A stretch of DNA of 64,000 nt, from positions 1-64,000 of the forward strand of contig NZ_APNK01000006.1 in assembly GCF_000732535.1 (NCBI RefSeq). The letters run 5' to 3'. This document shows positions 52,135-61,464 of this stretch, piece by piece. The stretch is from Salinisphaera hydrothermalis C41B8 (GTDB lineage: Bacteria; Pseudomonadota; Gammaproteobacteria; Nevskiales; Salinisphaeraceae). How positions within the stretch are numbered: the first letter of the stretch is position 1; every line of letters begins with the position of its first letter. Made by a program: the position numbers and the translations under genes. Below the pieces are notes generated by a model. It was not told the DNA's origin and did not search any database. It saw only the letters and a list, made by a program, of their open reading frames with translations.

Positions 52135-52641
52135 CTACGCACCGCTCCCGTCGCCGGATGCAGCACCTGGGGGCCGGCGCATGATGTCCTCGCCGTGCAC
52201 GCGTCGTCCGGTGTCCTCGAACCCCAGACGGGCGTACAAACGTCGCGCCGCGGTATTGTCGGGCTTCAGGCTGATCGTCACGGCCGCGGTCGGGCATTCT
52301 GCGGCAAGTTCTTCCAGGAGCCGCGCCAGACCGGCACGACCGTAGCCATAACCCTGCCAGGCAACATCGATCATGAAACGAGGAATGTTGAAGATCTCCT
52401 CGGCCGCCACGTATTCGTACATGGCGAAACCCACGACCGTACGCCCGGCGACGATGGCGCGCGGTCGACAACGTGGCTCGACATAGGCCTCGGCAAGCGA
52501 ATAAAGGTTGGATGCCAGGTTCCCCGCCTGATCGTTGGCGACACGCAAGGCGATGACCGCCTGCCAGTTGGCCGGCGTCACCGGCGCCAACGTAACCGCC
52601 AGCTTGGTGCCTTGCGTTTCGCTCGGGTCGTGACCGGTCAT
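52135..52641 (-). CDS. GNAT acetyltransferase (polyamine acetyltransferase-like)
   Basis: 168 residues. VTLAPVTPANWQAVIALRVA, EEIFNIPRFMIDVAWQGYGY with GRAGLARLLEEL as the acetyl-CoA loop, and TISLKPDNTAARRLYARLGF. The pattern (LRV, N-LY-AEAYVEP, FMID--QGKGYG) resembles the BltD/PaiA-like spermine/spermidine acetyltransferases. Its start overlaps the end of a histone-deacetylase-family gene by four bases, an acetylation and deacetylation pair in one operon. Polyamine as substrate is inferred from the family and from that pairing. Confidence 0.82.
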   Translation of the reverse strand: MTGHDPSETQGTKLAVTLAPVTPANWQAVIALRVANDQAGNLASNLYSLAEAYVEPRCRPRAIVAGRTVVGFAMYEYVAAEEIFNIPRFMIDVAWQGYGYGRAGLARLLEELAAECPTAAVTISLKPDNTAARRLYARLGFEDTGRRVHGEDIMRRPPGAASGDGSGA

Positions 52642-53744
52642 TCCATGTCCGCGAACGCCGACCGATGAAATTCGGCGATCTTCGCGACCTCATCCACGCC
52701 CGGCTCGTTCAGCGGGCTCGGGGCGCCCCCGGCCATTACTTCCAGCGTCGTGCGCGTACATCGGGCCAACGTATCCGGGTTGTAGCCGCCTTCGAGCGCC
52801 ATCACGAGCCGGCCATCGCAATAGGTATCGGCCAGCGCCTGCACGATGCCGGTCAGCTTGCTAAAGCCGTCGAACGTCATGGTCAGGCACATCTCGTTGA
52901 TGTGGGCATCCATGCCGGCCGACACCATCACCAGATCCGGTTTGAACCAGTCGGCGGCGGGCACGAGGATATCCTCGAAGGCCCGGACGATCGCCCGATC
53001 GCCGGCTTCGCCGGGCAGCGGTACGTTGACGGTGGTGCCCTCGCCCAGACCTTCGCCCACGTTGTCCATCTGCCCGGTGCCGGGGTAGAACGGCGCCGCG
53101 CGGTGCGTATCGAAGAACAGCACGCTCGGGTCGGCGGCAAAGATATCCTGGGTGCCATTACCATGGTGGGCATCCCAGTCAACGATCAATATGCGCTCGG
53201 CATCCCAATGCGCCTGGGCGTGCGCGGCGCCCACCGCGATGTTGTTGACCAAACAAAAGCCGCGCGCCCGCACCGCATTGGCGTGATGCCCCGGCGGTCG
53301 CGACACGACGAAGGCCGAGCCAGTGCGCTTATCGAATACGGCATCCACCGCCGCCACGACCGACCCGGCGGCGACTTCGGCTGCTTCCAGGCTGCCGGCA
53401 GAAACAGCGGTGGTATCCACATCCAGCCAGGCCTGCTTGCCCTTGAGATGCTGCAGGCTTTCCAGATAGGACGTGGTATGCACGCGCTGGAGCTGTTCCA
53501 TGGTGGCCGGTCGCCCGCCCTCGAAGCGCACGCCCGGCACCGGTTCGGCATGGAGCAACTCGTTGATCGCGGTCACGCGGCCGGGATGTTCCGGATAGCT
53601 CCATTTGGCCTCCATGCCGAGGCCCTGAAGAATGTGCTGCACGCGGCTGTTCATTCGGCCCGGTAGAAAAGGCTCTTGAGCCTCGGGCCGATGCAGCAGC
53701 ACGCGTTCGTCGTAGAACACCGTCACATCTCGATCACCGATCAC
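52638..53744 (-). CDS. HDAC-superfamily deacetylase (acetylpolyamine amidohydrolase-like)
   Basis: 368 residues from a GTG at 53744, selected because GGAGG lies 7 bases upstream; a longer start at 53813 lacks this. Zinc and catalytic residues: VVSRPPGHHANAVRARGFCL with the His pair, ILIVDWDAHHGNGTQDIF with Asp and His ligands, and VMVSAGMDAH with the second Asp. MALEGGYN supplies the loop and Tyr is in EGGYNPD. The N-terminal DVTVFYDERVLLHRPEAQEP is typical of the bacterial class II/APAH branch. It heads the operon deacetylase-GNAT-DUF2256-photolyase. Confidence 0.9.
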   Translation of the reverse strand: MIGDRDVTVFYDERVLLHRPEAQEPFLPGRMNSRVQHILQGLGMEAKWSYPEHPGRVTAINELLHAEPVPGVRFEGGRPATMEQLQRVHTTSYLESLQHLKGKQAWLDVDTTAVSAGSLEAAEVAAGSVVAAVDAVFDKRTGSAFVVSRPPGHHANAVRARGFCLVNNIAVGAAHAQAHWDAERILIVDWDAHHGNGTQDIFAADPSVLFFDTHRAAPFYPGTGQMDNVGEGLGEGTTVNVPLPGEAGDRAIVRAFEDILVPAADWFKPDLVMVSAGMDAHINEMCLTMTFDGFSKLTGIVQALADTYCDGRLVMALEGGYNPDTLARCTRTTLEVMAGGAPSPLNEPGVDEVAKIAEFHRSAFADME

Positions 53745-53822
53745 GCTTGACCCTCCAGTGCGGACCGTCTCGCAGCATAGCGTGTGGCCCCGCCGCTGCG
53801 ATAGCGGCAACACCCGGCCACC

Positions 53823-54764
53823 CTACCCGATCGAGCCGGATTCGCGCGCACGCATACGGATCAGCGTCTGCAGTGTATGCAGCCGCGGCACGGCCACGCC
53901 GAGGCGCTCGGCCTTGGTCACCACGTTGCCGAGAATGGCGTCAATCTCCAGCGCCCGGCCGGCGCGATAATCCAGCGCCATGCTGTTGCGATAGGCCGGC
54001 ATACGCCGTGTCGCTTCGATATTGCGGTCGATCGCGTCGTCCGGCAGCGGGTATCCATCGGCAGCGGCGACCGCCATCACCTCGGCCATCGCCGCCCGCG
54101 CCAGTGCCTCGCCGCCCGGGGTCTCCAGCAGGGTGACCGTATCGGTGCCGTCGGCCAGAACCGAGATCGGGTTAAACGGCGTATTCCAAAGGCTTTTGGC
54201 CCAGCGCTCTCGCACGATCGACTCGCGGCATTTTGCGTCCACGCCGCCGGCCTCGAACCATTGCGCCAGCTGGCGCGCTTCCTCACTCACGCCTTGGGGC
54301 CAAGCGCCGAGCGTAAGCCGCCCGTAGGCACGATGCTCGATCTCGCCCGGCCCCCGTCGGCTGACCGCGATAAAGGCCAGCGCGCTGATCAGCGGATGAT
54401 CCGGCAGTGCTTCGGCCACGGCGGGCTCGATATCCAGCCCGTTCTCGATCAGGGCGATGGCCGATTGCGGGCCAAGCCACGGCGCAATCAGCGCCGCGCG
54501 ATCGATATCGGGCAATACCTTCACGCAACAGATCACGAAATCGGCGCCGGGCACGGGCGTATCCTCGGGGCCGTAGACCGCAGCAGGCCGGTACGACAGA
54601 TCGCCCAGCGGGCTGTCGATACAGAACCCGCGCTCGCGCACGACCGCGGCATCCGAACGCAGTACGACCTCCACCCGTGCGCCGGCGCGCTGCAGGATCG
54701 CGCCGTAGAAAGCACCGATCGCCCCGGCCCCGACGATCACGACCCGCGGCGCGTGCGTTGTCAT
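53823..54764 (-). CDS. panE: 2-dehydropantoate 2-reductase (ketopantoate reductase family)
   Basis: 313 residues from the ATG at 54764, which overlaps the surE stop (ATGA). RVVIVGAGAIGAFYGAILQR is the NADP-binding loop. KVLPD in FVICCVKVLPDIDRA, ALIENGLD in place of the usual TLQNG, and ERWAKSLWNTPFNPISVLAD with the catalytic Lys follow the PanE/ApbA family. It may make pantoate for coenzyme A, but the variant NGLD site and the surE pairing leave other 2-keto acids possible. Confidence 0.83.
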   Translation of the reverse strand: MTTHAPRVVIVGAGAIGAFYGAILQRAGARVEVVLRSDAAVVRERGFCIDSPLGDLSYRPAAVYGPEDTPVPGADFVICCVKVLPDIDRAALIAPWLGPQSAIALIENGLDIEPAVAEALPDHPLISALAFIAVSRRGPGEIEHRAYGRLTLGAWPQGVSEEARQLAQWFEAGGVDAKCRESIVRERWAKSLWNTPFNPISVLADGTDTVTLLETPGGEALARAAMAEVMAVAAADGYPLPDDAIDRNIEATRRMPAYRNSMALDYRAGRALEIDAILGNVVTKAERLGVAVPRLHTLQTLIRMRARESGSIG

Positions 54765-55573
54765 CCGGCGCCCCGCGCCGTGGCCGGCGTGTCGCCCAAT
54801 GGCCATTCATGACCGACACCCACGGCCTCCAGCCGCGCCTCGTCGCAGCGCTCGCGCTTGAGCGGCATGGCCGAGACATAGCCTTCGCGCAGTGCGACCG
54901 CATCCGAATGTGCGTGATCGACCGCTTCCAGACCGCGCTCGAACGCGATCCAGCGATAGGATTGCCCGCGTGAATCCTGTTGTTCGACCAGCCGAGGCGA
55001 GGCCATGCTGCCACCGACCTGACGCGTGAAACGCAGGCCCTGGATCCGCGCCGGATCGCCCGTCGGGAAATTCACATTCCAGACACAGCCATGTGCCTCG
55101 CGCGCGGCCCAGAGCGCTTCGACCGCCGCCCGGGCCCAGGTTTCGGTGACGGCGAAATCGAAAGCCGCTCGATCGGTAAATGCCTGGCTGAGTGCGATCG
55201 CCGGCAGATTGAAATGCGCCGCGGCCACGGCCGCGCCCACGGTGCCGGAATACATCACCGAATCGGACAGATTGTGGCCCCAGTTCACGCCGGACAGTAC
55301 GAGATCCGGTCGTGCACCGTCCATCAGCTCGGTACCGAGCGCCACCATCACGCAGTCGGCCGGTGTGCCGGTCACGGAATAGCGCCGAGCCCCGTGTTCG
55401 CCCACGCGCAGCGGATGATGCATCGACAGCGCCTGGGCCATGCCGCTCTGGTCGGTCGCGGGCGCGAACACCCACACTTCTTCAGCCAGCTCAGCGGCCA
55501 GACGTTCCGCCACGGCCAGGCCCGGCGCATCAATGCCGTCGTCGTTGGTCACGACGATGCGTTTGAGTTTCAT
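54761..55573 (-). CDS. surE: 5'/3'-nucleotidase SurE
   Basis: 270 residues. KLKRIVVTNDDGIDAPGLAV carries the metal-binding Asp-Asp, FAPATDQSGMAQALSMHHPL the Ser, VTGTPADCVMVAL and DLVLSGVNWGHNLSDSVMYS the Asn and GTVGAA motifs of SurE. It dephosphorylates nucleoside monophosphates and is linked with survival in stationary phase and with damaged-protein repair genes elsewhere. Here it forms an operon with panE instead. GGAG lies 8 bases upstream of the ATG. Confidence 0.93.
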   Translation of the reverse strand: MKLKRIVVTNDDGIDAPGLAVAERLAAELAEEVWVFAPATDQSGMAQALSMHHPLRVGEHGARRYSVTGTPADCVMVALGTELMDGARPDLVLSGVNWGHNLSDSVMYSGTVGAAVAAAHFNLPAIALSQAFTDRAAFDFAVTETWARAAVEALWAAREAHGCVWNVNFPTGDPARIQGLRFTRQVGGSMASPRLVEQQDSRGQSYRWIAFERGLEAVDHAHSDAVALREGYVSAMPLKRERCDEARLEAVGVGHEWPLGDTPATARGAG

Positions 55574-55763
55574 CGAAGCAGATCTCCAGCTTCTTCAAAG
55601 GACGCCCAGCTTAGCGTTTCAACCGTACGCCCGGTAATCATTCCGGGCGACCGCCATCGACACCCGTCGGCGGGTCGACGATCGCCGAAGACGGCCGACT
55701 TGCCCCACGCCGCCACAACGGTTTACATACGGTGGAGTATCTTCATCGTTGCACGAGTTGTTC

Positions 55764-56549
55764 ATGACCGAAACCGAGCTGCAGAGCGGCTTTGTCCGCG
55801 CCGAGATCGACGACCACGTCCTGCGCATCACGCTCGATCGCGCCGACAAGCGCAACGCCCTCACCCGAGCGATGTACGCCGATCTGGGCCGGGTTCTGAA
55901 CAACGGCATCAACGATGCTTCGGTCCATGTCATCGTGCTCGACGGCAACGGCCAGATGTTCTGTGCCGGCAACGACATCGCGGATTTCGCCCACGTCGAC
56001 ATCGACTCCGGGGATGCCGGCCCGACCGGGCCGGCGCTGAGTTTCATCCGCGCGATGGCCGAATGCGACAAGCCGATCGTCGTAGCCGTCCAGGGTCAGG
56101 CCACCGGCATCGGCACCACGTTGCTGCTCCACGCCGATCTGGTGATTGCCGCCGACGACGCGCGTTTCTATACCGCCTTCATCGATCTCGGCCTGGTCCC
56201 GGAAGCCGGCTCGAGCCGGCTGCTGCCGGCGGTGCTCGGACGCCAGAACGCCGCCCGCCTGCTGCTGGCCGGCGATACGCTGACCGCCGAGGAAGCCGAG
56301 CGCATGGGGTTAATCGCCTATCGCGTTCCGGCCGCCGAGCTGGCCGAGCGCACCCGTGAACTGGCAGCCCGGCTGGCGGCCAAGCCGCCGGGCGCGATGG
56401 CCGCTAGCAAGCAGCTGCTACGTGAAGGGATGGACCACGCCGCGACCATCGCCCAGATCGAGCGCGAGGCCGACGTATTCGGCCAGCGTCTCGTCAGCAC
56501 CGAGGTCCGCGACATCATGAACGCGTTTCTGAACCGCAAGAAACGTTGA
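55764..56549 (+). CDS. Enoyl-CoA hydratase/isomerase family protein
   Basis: 261 residues from the ATG at 55764 (a TTG five codons earlier is rejected). Crotonase fold: LRITLDRADKRNALTRAMYA, oxyanion hole parts MFCAGNDIADFAHVD and VQGQATGIGTTLLLHADLVI, then FIDLGLVPEAGSSRLLPAVL with the Glu-type catalytic position, and RLLLAGDTLTAEEAERMGLI. It hydrates or isomerises an enoyl-CoA in fatty or aromatic acid breakdown. The thiolase gene follows 143 bases on, same strand, so together they form a short degradation unit. Confidence 0.88.
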   Translation: MTETELQSGFVRAEIDDHVLRITLDRADKRNALTRAMYADLGRVLNNGINDASVHVIVLDGNGQMFCAGNDIADFAHVDIDSGDAGPTGPALSFIRAMAECDKPIVVAVQGQATGIGTTLLLHADLVIAADDARFYTAFIDLGLVPEAGSSRLLPAVLGRQNAARLLLAGDTLTAEEAERMGLIAYRVPAAELAERTRELAARLAAKPPGAMAASKQLLREGMDHAATIAQIEREADVFGQRLVSTEVRDIMNAFLNRKKR

Positions 56550-56692
56550 CGGGCGCCGGCTCGTTGCCGTCTTGACGGGGCCGGACGGCCTTTCCATACT
56601 CCGGCGTATGTCAGGTGCCGGCTTCCGGCCCGCTCGCCGCGCGCCCGCGGCCCTCGTCAGATTTCTCCCGTTCGACCCGGCAAGGAGTTGCC

Positions 56693-57895
56693 ATGCGTCA
56701 GGCCGTTATCGTATCCACCGCCCGTACGCCGATCGGCAAGGCGTATCGCGGCGCCTTCAACGACACCCAGGCCCAGGCACTCGGCGCGCACGCCATCGAG
56801 CACGCCGTGGCGCGCGCTCGTCTCGCCCCGGCCGAAATCGAGGATGTCGTGCTCGGCGCGGCCATGCAGCAGGGCTCGACTGCGCCCAATATCGCGCGCC
56901 AGTGCGCCCTGCGCGCCGGCCTGCCGGTGACGGTGCCCGGCATGAGCATCGACCGGCAGTGTGCGTCGGGACTCATGGGCATCGCCAGCGCGGCGCATCA
57001 GATCGTGCACGACGGCATGAACGTGGTCGTCGGCGGCGGGCTCGAATCGATCTCGCTGGTCCAGAACGAACACATGAATCATTTTCGAGCCCGCGATCCG
57101 TGGCTGGACGAACACGTCCCCGCGCTGTATATGAGCATGCTCGAAACCGCCGAGATCGTGGCCGAACGCTACGGCATCTCGCGCGAAGCACAGGACGAAT
57201 ACGCCTGGCAATCGCAGATGCGCACGGCGGATGCCCAGGCCGCCGGTCGTTTCGACGACGAAATCGTGCCGATGGCCACGCACAAGCAGGTCCTGGACAA
57301 GACCACCGGCGAAACCCATACCGAAGCGGTCACGCTCGAACGCGACGAAGGCAATCGTCCGGACACTACGCTGGAGGGCCTCGCCTCGCTCAAACCGGTC
57401 TTCCGGCACGGTCAGCAAGTCGAGACCGGCGCGTACGTCACCGCCGGCAATGCCTCGCAGCTGTCCGACGGCGCCTCGGCCAGCGTACTCATGGAAGCTG
57501 CCGAAGCCGAGCGCCGCGGACTGGAACCGCTCGGCGCCTATCTCGGTATGGCGGTGGCCGGCTGCGCGCCCGAGGAAATGGGGATCGGCCCGGTCTTCGC
57601 CGTACCCAAGCTGCTCGATCGGTTCGGCCTCACGATCGACGACATCGGGCTGTGGGAACTCAACGAAGCATTCGCCAGCCAGTGCTTCTACTGCCGCGAC
57701 ACCCTCGGCATCGACCCGTCGATCTACAACGTCGACGGCGGCTCCATCGCCATCGGCCATCCCTACGGCATGTCGGGGGCGCGCATGACCGGGCATGCAT
57801 TGATCGAGGGCCGTCGCCGCGGCGCGAAGTACGTGGTCGTAACCATGTGCGTCGGCGGCGGCATCGGCGCTGCCGGCCTGTTCGAAGTGTTCTGA
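56693..57895 (+). CDS. Acetyl-CoA acyltransferase (thiolase)
   Basis: 400 residues from the ATG at 56693 with AAGGAG at 56682-56687. It splits 3-ketoacyl-CoA into acetyl-CoA and a shorter acyl-CoA, or the reverse. Nucleophile Cys90 is in [29 protein letters not shown] and [17 protein letters not shown] hold the NEAF Asn/Glu region and catalytic His; [16 protein letters not shown] holds the second Cys. Ends before a clear terminator. Confidence 0.94.
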   Translation: MRQAVIVSTARTPIGKAYRGAFNDTQAQALGAHAIEHAVARARLAPAEIEDVVLGAAMQQGSTAPNIARQCALRAGLPVTVPGMSIDRQCASGLMGIASAAHQIVHDGMNVVVGGGLESISLVQNEHMNHFRARDPWLDEHVPALYMSMLETAEIVAERYGISREAQDEYAWQSQMRTADAQAAGRFDDEIVPMATHKQVLDKTTGETHTEAVTLERDEGNRPDTTLEGLASLKPVFRHGQQVETGAYVTAGNASQLSDGASASVLMEAAEAERRGLEPLGAYLGMAVAGCAPEEMGIGPVFAVPKLLDRFGLTIDDIGLWELNEAFASQCFYCRDTLGIDPSIYNVDGGSIAIGHPYGMSGARMTGHALIEGRRRGAKYVVVTMCVGGGIGAAGLFEVF

Positions 57896-57994
57896 AGCAA
57901 ACCGCGGCAGCCGACATCGTGCTTTGAAATGATCGCTGGCGGGCCACGCCAGCCTCCGCCGCGGTCCACGCTGGCGACGCACCCGGCGAAGCCG

Positions 57995-58027
57995 AAAGCC
58001 GCTATCGGTCGATAGCGGCTTTTTTTA
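57995..58027 (+). terminator. Rho-independent terminator after the thiolase
   Basis: A 13-base perfect inverted repeat (57995-58007 with 58010-58022) with a 2-base loop and a T run continuing to 58027. Confidence 0.88.
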
Positions 58028-58088
58028 TGGTTCTGCCCTTAAAGACACCGCGGACGCCGCATCCGGCACGGTTGCCGCCGTCACTCCA

Positions 58089-58451
58089 TCAGGACCCCGC
58101 ACGCGCGCGCCGGACGTAATCGTCCAGCGCCTGAGTCACCCGACGGCGCCAGACCAGCGCCTGCTGGGCGCCCAGCTGATCGGCCATGTCGTAACTATCG
58201 GACGCCACCGTGCGGCGCACCATCGCGATCTGGCGCGCCCGATACACCTGATACGAGTCGTTACAGTGTGCCTGGGCACGCAGTGCAGCCTCTCGCGATG
58301 TCAGGTTGCGTTGATTGACATATGGCCGAACGGCTTGGCTCGCGCATGCCCAGTATTGGTTGTACGCATCCTGCGTCTGGGACGCGGGATGCGAGGCGCA
58401 ACCGGCCAACCCGGCCAGCACCGAAGCAGCCACCAGCATTCGTCGCATCAT
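58089..58451 (-). CDS. Small lipoprotein of unknown function
   Basis: 120 residues. Signal and lipobox LAGLAGC with the cysteine at residue 18, then SHPASQTQDAYNQYWACASQ and a helical body with three more cysteines' worth of possible pairing (Cys36 and Cys63 seen). No family recognised. The composition (Arg- and Gln-rich, helical) suggests an envelope component. Divergent from the NlpE/META lipoprotein gene. Confidence 0.65.
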   Translation of the reverse strand: MMRRMLVAASVLAGLAGCASHPASQTQDAYNQYWACASQAVRPYVNQRNLTSREAALRAQAHCNDSYQVYRARQIAMVRRTVASDSYDMADQLGAQQALVWRRRVTQALDDYVRRARAGS

Positions 58452-58570
58452 GAGCTATCTCCCTGAAAGCTAAAGCCAGATCGGCCTCACTATAGCGTGT
58501 GCTCGGCACCCTGTCGGCGGCGAGTTGATAACATGCCGCCAGACTTCGCTTAATCGCAGGATCTGACGTC

Positions 58571-59341
58571 ATGGCGCATGTCTTTTCAACCTACCGATGG
58601 CTGCTCGGGCTCGGTTTTTGCCTGGCCCTGCTGACAGCGGCCGGCTGTGCGCACCGGGCGGAGACATCGGCCGAACTCGGCCATCTCCCGTCTCACTACC
58701 AAGGCACGCTGCCCTGCTCCGACTGTGCGGGTATCGACTACAGCCTGTGGCTATCGGCCGACCATGTATACGTCCTGCGAGAACATTACCGGAGCGATCA
58801 GCCGGTCGGCGACGTGATCGAGACCGGCCGCTGGCGTGTGCGCAAAGCGGTAAACCAGCTGCGACTGACCCCCTCCGATACCGACGCGCGCTTCACCAGC
58901 CTGTGGCGCATCGATGGGCGTCACGGCCTCACCGCGCTGGACGAACATGGCCAGCCGATCGATTCGGGCGCCCATTACACGCTCAAGCGCGCGGCCGATC
59001 CCATCAAGCGCCATCTCGCCGGTCCGCGATGGATGCTGGTCGATGCCCCGGATCGGCCTGGGGCCAGTCCGGCGTTCATTCGTTTCGATCACAAGACCCG
59101 GCGCGTAACGGGCTCGACTGGCTGCAATCGATTGATGGCGCATTATCAGCGCAAGGACGACCAGCTACATATCGCGCAAGCCGCCACGACCCGCCGCGCC
59201 TGTCCGGAACAGGCCGACACCGAGCAGGCGCTCGACGAAGCATTGCGTCGTACGCGGCACTTCGAAACCCTGGGCCGATTCTTGTTACTTTACGGCGCCG
59301 ACAGCGACCCGTCGCCGCTCGCGGTCTTCAGCGCTGCCTGA
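58571..59341 (+). CDS. Lipoprotein joining an NlpE-like and a META (HslJ-like) domain
   Basis: 256 residues. Lipobox LTAAGC (Cys26). The N-terminal part (about 40-145: YQGTLPCSDCAGIDYSLWLS with the CxxC of NlpE, YVLREHYRSDQPVGDVIETG, TALDEHGQPIDSGAHYTLKR) resembles the NlpE barrel, which senses lipoprotein trafficking in E. coli through the Cpx pathway. The C-terminal part (about 150-256: RWMLVDAPDRPGASPAFIRF, GSTGCNRLMAHYQRKDDQLH, TTRRACPEQ) is a META domain as in HslJ. It is likely on the outer membrane. The fusion occurs in several gammaproteobacteria; its role is inferred to be envelope stress sensing. Confidence 0.82.
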   Translation: MAHVFSTYRWLLGLGFCLALLTAAGCAHRAETSAELGHLPSHYQGTLPCSDCAGIDYSLWLSADHVYVLREHYRSDQPVGDVIETGRWRVRKAVNQLRLTPSDTDARFTSLWRIDGRHGLTALDEHGQPIDSGAHYTLKRAADPIKRHLAGPRWMLVDAPDRPGASPAFIRFDHKTRRVTGSTGCNRLMAHYQRKDDQLHIAQAATTRRACPEQADTEQALDEALRRTRHFETLGRFLLLYGADSDPSPLAVFSAA

Positions 59342-59485
59342 GCGAGGGTCAGCACGACGCTCAGAGGGTCTGACGGAGCCGCCACGCCCGGCGACTCGCC
59401 GCATTCCGCGACACCGCTACCGATACGGCGATGACAATCGCGACACCGGGTCGCACCATGGCCTGCCACGCGATGCAGGGGTTGT

Positions 59486-61222
59486 TCAGAACGTCGCCCA
59501 GTCGGCGTCGTCCGGCTCGTCGGCTTCTTTGCGTCTCGGTTCAGCCGCCGGCGCTGGCCTTTTTGTTTCGGCCGGCGCATCGTCGCCAGCGAGCGTCGGT
59601 TGCGCTACAGCAATCGGAACCGATGCGCGTTTCGGCGCGTTGTCGTGTGCCACCGCTGCGGATTCGGCCTCGTTGTCGAGCCGGAAGAAAGCGACTTCGG
59701 CGATCAACTCACGAGCCTGTTCAGTCAACGAACGACTGGCGGCCGCCGACTCTTCGACCAAGGCCGCGTTCTGCTGTGTCATGCCGTCCATTTGTGTCAC
59801 GGCCTGGTTGACCTGCTCGATCCCGCCGGTCTGTTCCTTGCTGGCGGCGGCGATCTCGGCGACGACATCACTGACCTGATTGATACTGCCGGTGATCTGC
59901 TGCAACGTCTCGCCCGATCGGCCGACATCGCGCGAGCCCTCGGCCACCTTAGCGGTGCTGTCGGTCACCAGCGCGTTGATTTCCTTGGCGGCGGCGGCGC
60001 TTCGCGTGGCGAGATTACGCACTTCCGTGGCCACCACCGCGAAACCGCGCCCCTGCTCGCCAGCCCGGGCCGCTTCGACCGAAGCATTGAGCGCGAGCAG
60101 ATTGGTCTGGAAGGCGATGTCGTCGATCAGGCTGATATTTTCGGCGATACGGCGGCTGACCTCGTCGATCGCCTGCATCGAAGCTACCGCCTGCCCGACG
60201 ATATCGGCCCCTGAACGTGCTTGGTCGCGTACCGTGCGCGCCAGCTGGTCGGCCTGCGCGGCGTTGTCCGCATTCTGACGCACGGTCGAGGTCATCTGCT
60301 CCATCGAGGCGGCGGTTTCTTCGAGGCTCGCGGCCTGTTGCTGGGTCCGGGTACTGAGTTCTTCGTTGCCCGAGGCGATCTCGCCGACGCCGCCGGAAAC
60401 CGACTCGGCGTGCCCTCGTACGCGCGCTACTACGCGCGCCAGGCGTTCGCGCATGACTTCGATAGCGCCCAGCATGGCACCAAATTCATCGCGATAAGGG
60501 TTATTGATGGTCGCGCTAAGGTTACCGTCGGCGATGGCTTCCACAGCGCCGCGCGCGGCCGCCAAAGGCCGCATGATCATGCGCACCAGCCAGATCATCG
60601 AGAGGAGCGTCACCAGAAGCACCGCCCCACCAAAGCCCATCAGCCCTAGCCGCGCCAGATGCGCAATATGCTGTTCCTCGGCAAAGGCCTTGGCACCCGC
60701 CTTGCTCTGATAACCGGCCAACGTGTCGAACTCGTCGTTGAGCTGTTCGAACGGTTGCCGCAGTGACATACCATAGAACGTCGCCGCACCCAGCGTCCCC
60801 TGGTCCTTGATGGTATCGACGAAACGGCCGAGCGCAGCGTCGATCTGTTTCAATTCCGCCTGGGTTTTCTTGGCGGCCCGGGCTTCGTCGCCGGCGCCCG
60901 CGAGCGCCGGATAATATTGGGCCCACGCTGCGTTGACACGCTGGCGTACACGGGTAATTTCCTTGGGCAGGTCGTGGACGTTGGCCGACTGCGCTGACGA
61001 ATTGAGTGCGATCTTGATGTCGCCGTTCAGCCCGGAGAGCAATGCCTGGCTGCGAGCAATAGCCTTACCACCAACGATATTGCTGCGATAGATTTCGGTC
61101 GTAGCGCGATTCACTAGCGTTATCGCGCCCACCGACACCGCGACCAAAGCGGCCACCAGAACAAACGTCAGCCCCAGACCCAGGCCCAGCTTCGCCCGTA
61201 CGCTCTTTCTGACATTCAGCAT
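59486..61222 (-). CDS. Methyl-accepting chemotaxis protein with a CheR-tether tail
   Basis: 578 residues. Membrane helix 1 at about 12-36, a periplasmic four-helix-bundle type sensor to about 190, helix 2 ([20 protein letters not shown]), a HAMP segment ([20 protein letters not shown]), then the signalling hairpin with the absolutely conserved tip [20 protein letters not shown] and [20 protein letters not shown]. Methylation-type glutamines and glutamates flank it. The last residues DDADWATF end in a W-x-x-F pentapeptide that binds CheR/CheB in major chemoreceptors. No che genes are near. Confidence 0.93.
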   Translation of the reverse strand: MLNVRKSVRAKLGLGLGLTFVLVAALVAVSVGAITLVNRATTEIYRSNIVGGKAIARSQALLSGLNGDIKIALNSSAQSANVHDLPKEITRVRQRVNAAWAQYYPALAGAGDEARAAKKTQAELKQIDAALGRFVDTIKDQGTLGAATFYGMSLRQPFEQLNDEFDTLAGYQSKAGAKAFAEEQHIAHLARLGLMGFGGAVLLVTLLSMIWLVRMIMRPLAAARGAVEAIADGNLSATINNPYRDEFGAMLGAIEVMRERLARVVARVRGHAESVSGGVGEIASGNEELSTRTQQQAASLEETAASMEQMTSTVRQNADNAAQADQLARTVRDQARSGADIVGQAVASMQAIDEVSRRIAENISLIDDIAFQTNLLALNASVEAARAGEQGRGFAVVATEVRNLATRSAAAAKEINALVTDSTAKVAEGSRDVGRSGETLQQITGSINQVSDVVAEIAAASKEQTGGIEQVNQAVTQMDGMTQQNAALVEESAAASRSLTEQARELIAEVAFFRLDNEAESAAVAHDNAPKRASVPIAVAQPTLAGDDAPAETKRPAPAAEPRRKEADEPDDADWATF

Positions 61223-61464
61223 CCTGTCATTTCTCCGCTCTCTCCGCCGGAGCTCCGGCTGCCGACGCCGTCCATGCGTCGCTTACCGACTGCTTATCGG
61301 CGTTTGGCCATAAATCTTGAGCCTCGGATACCGACCAAGCAGCGCGCGCGGCCGCGAAGTTGCCCATAACCGCCAAACCTGATCTCATGCGCACCGCGAG
61401 GGAAACTGGAGGCGCATACGCGCCGGGGCCGGATCGATCGATCATATTCATGAGGTCCGACCTG

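Noticed and set aside
55574-55763. Riboswitch or operator between surE and the hydratase
   Set aside because: Only general promoter-like sequence; no convincing paired structure or palindrome.
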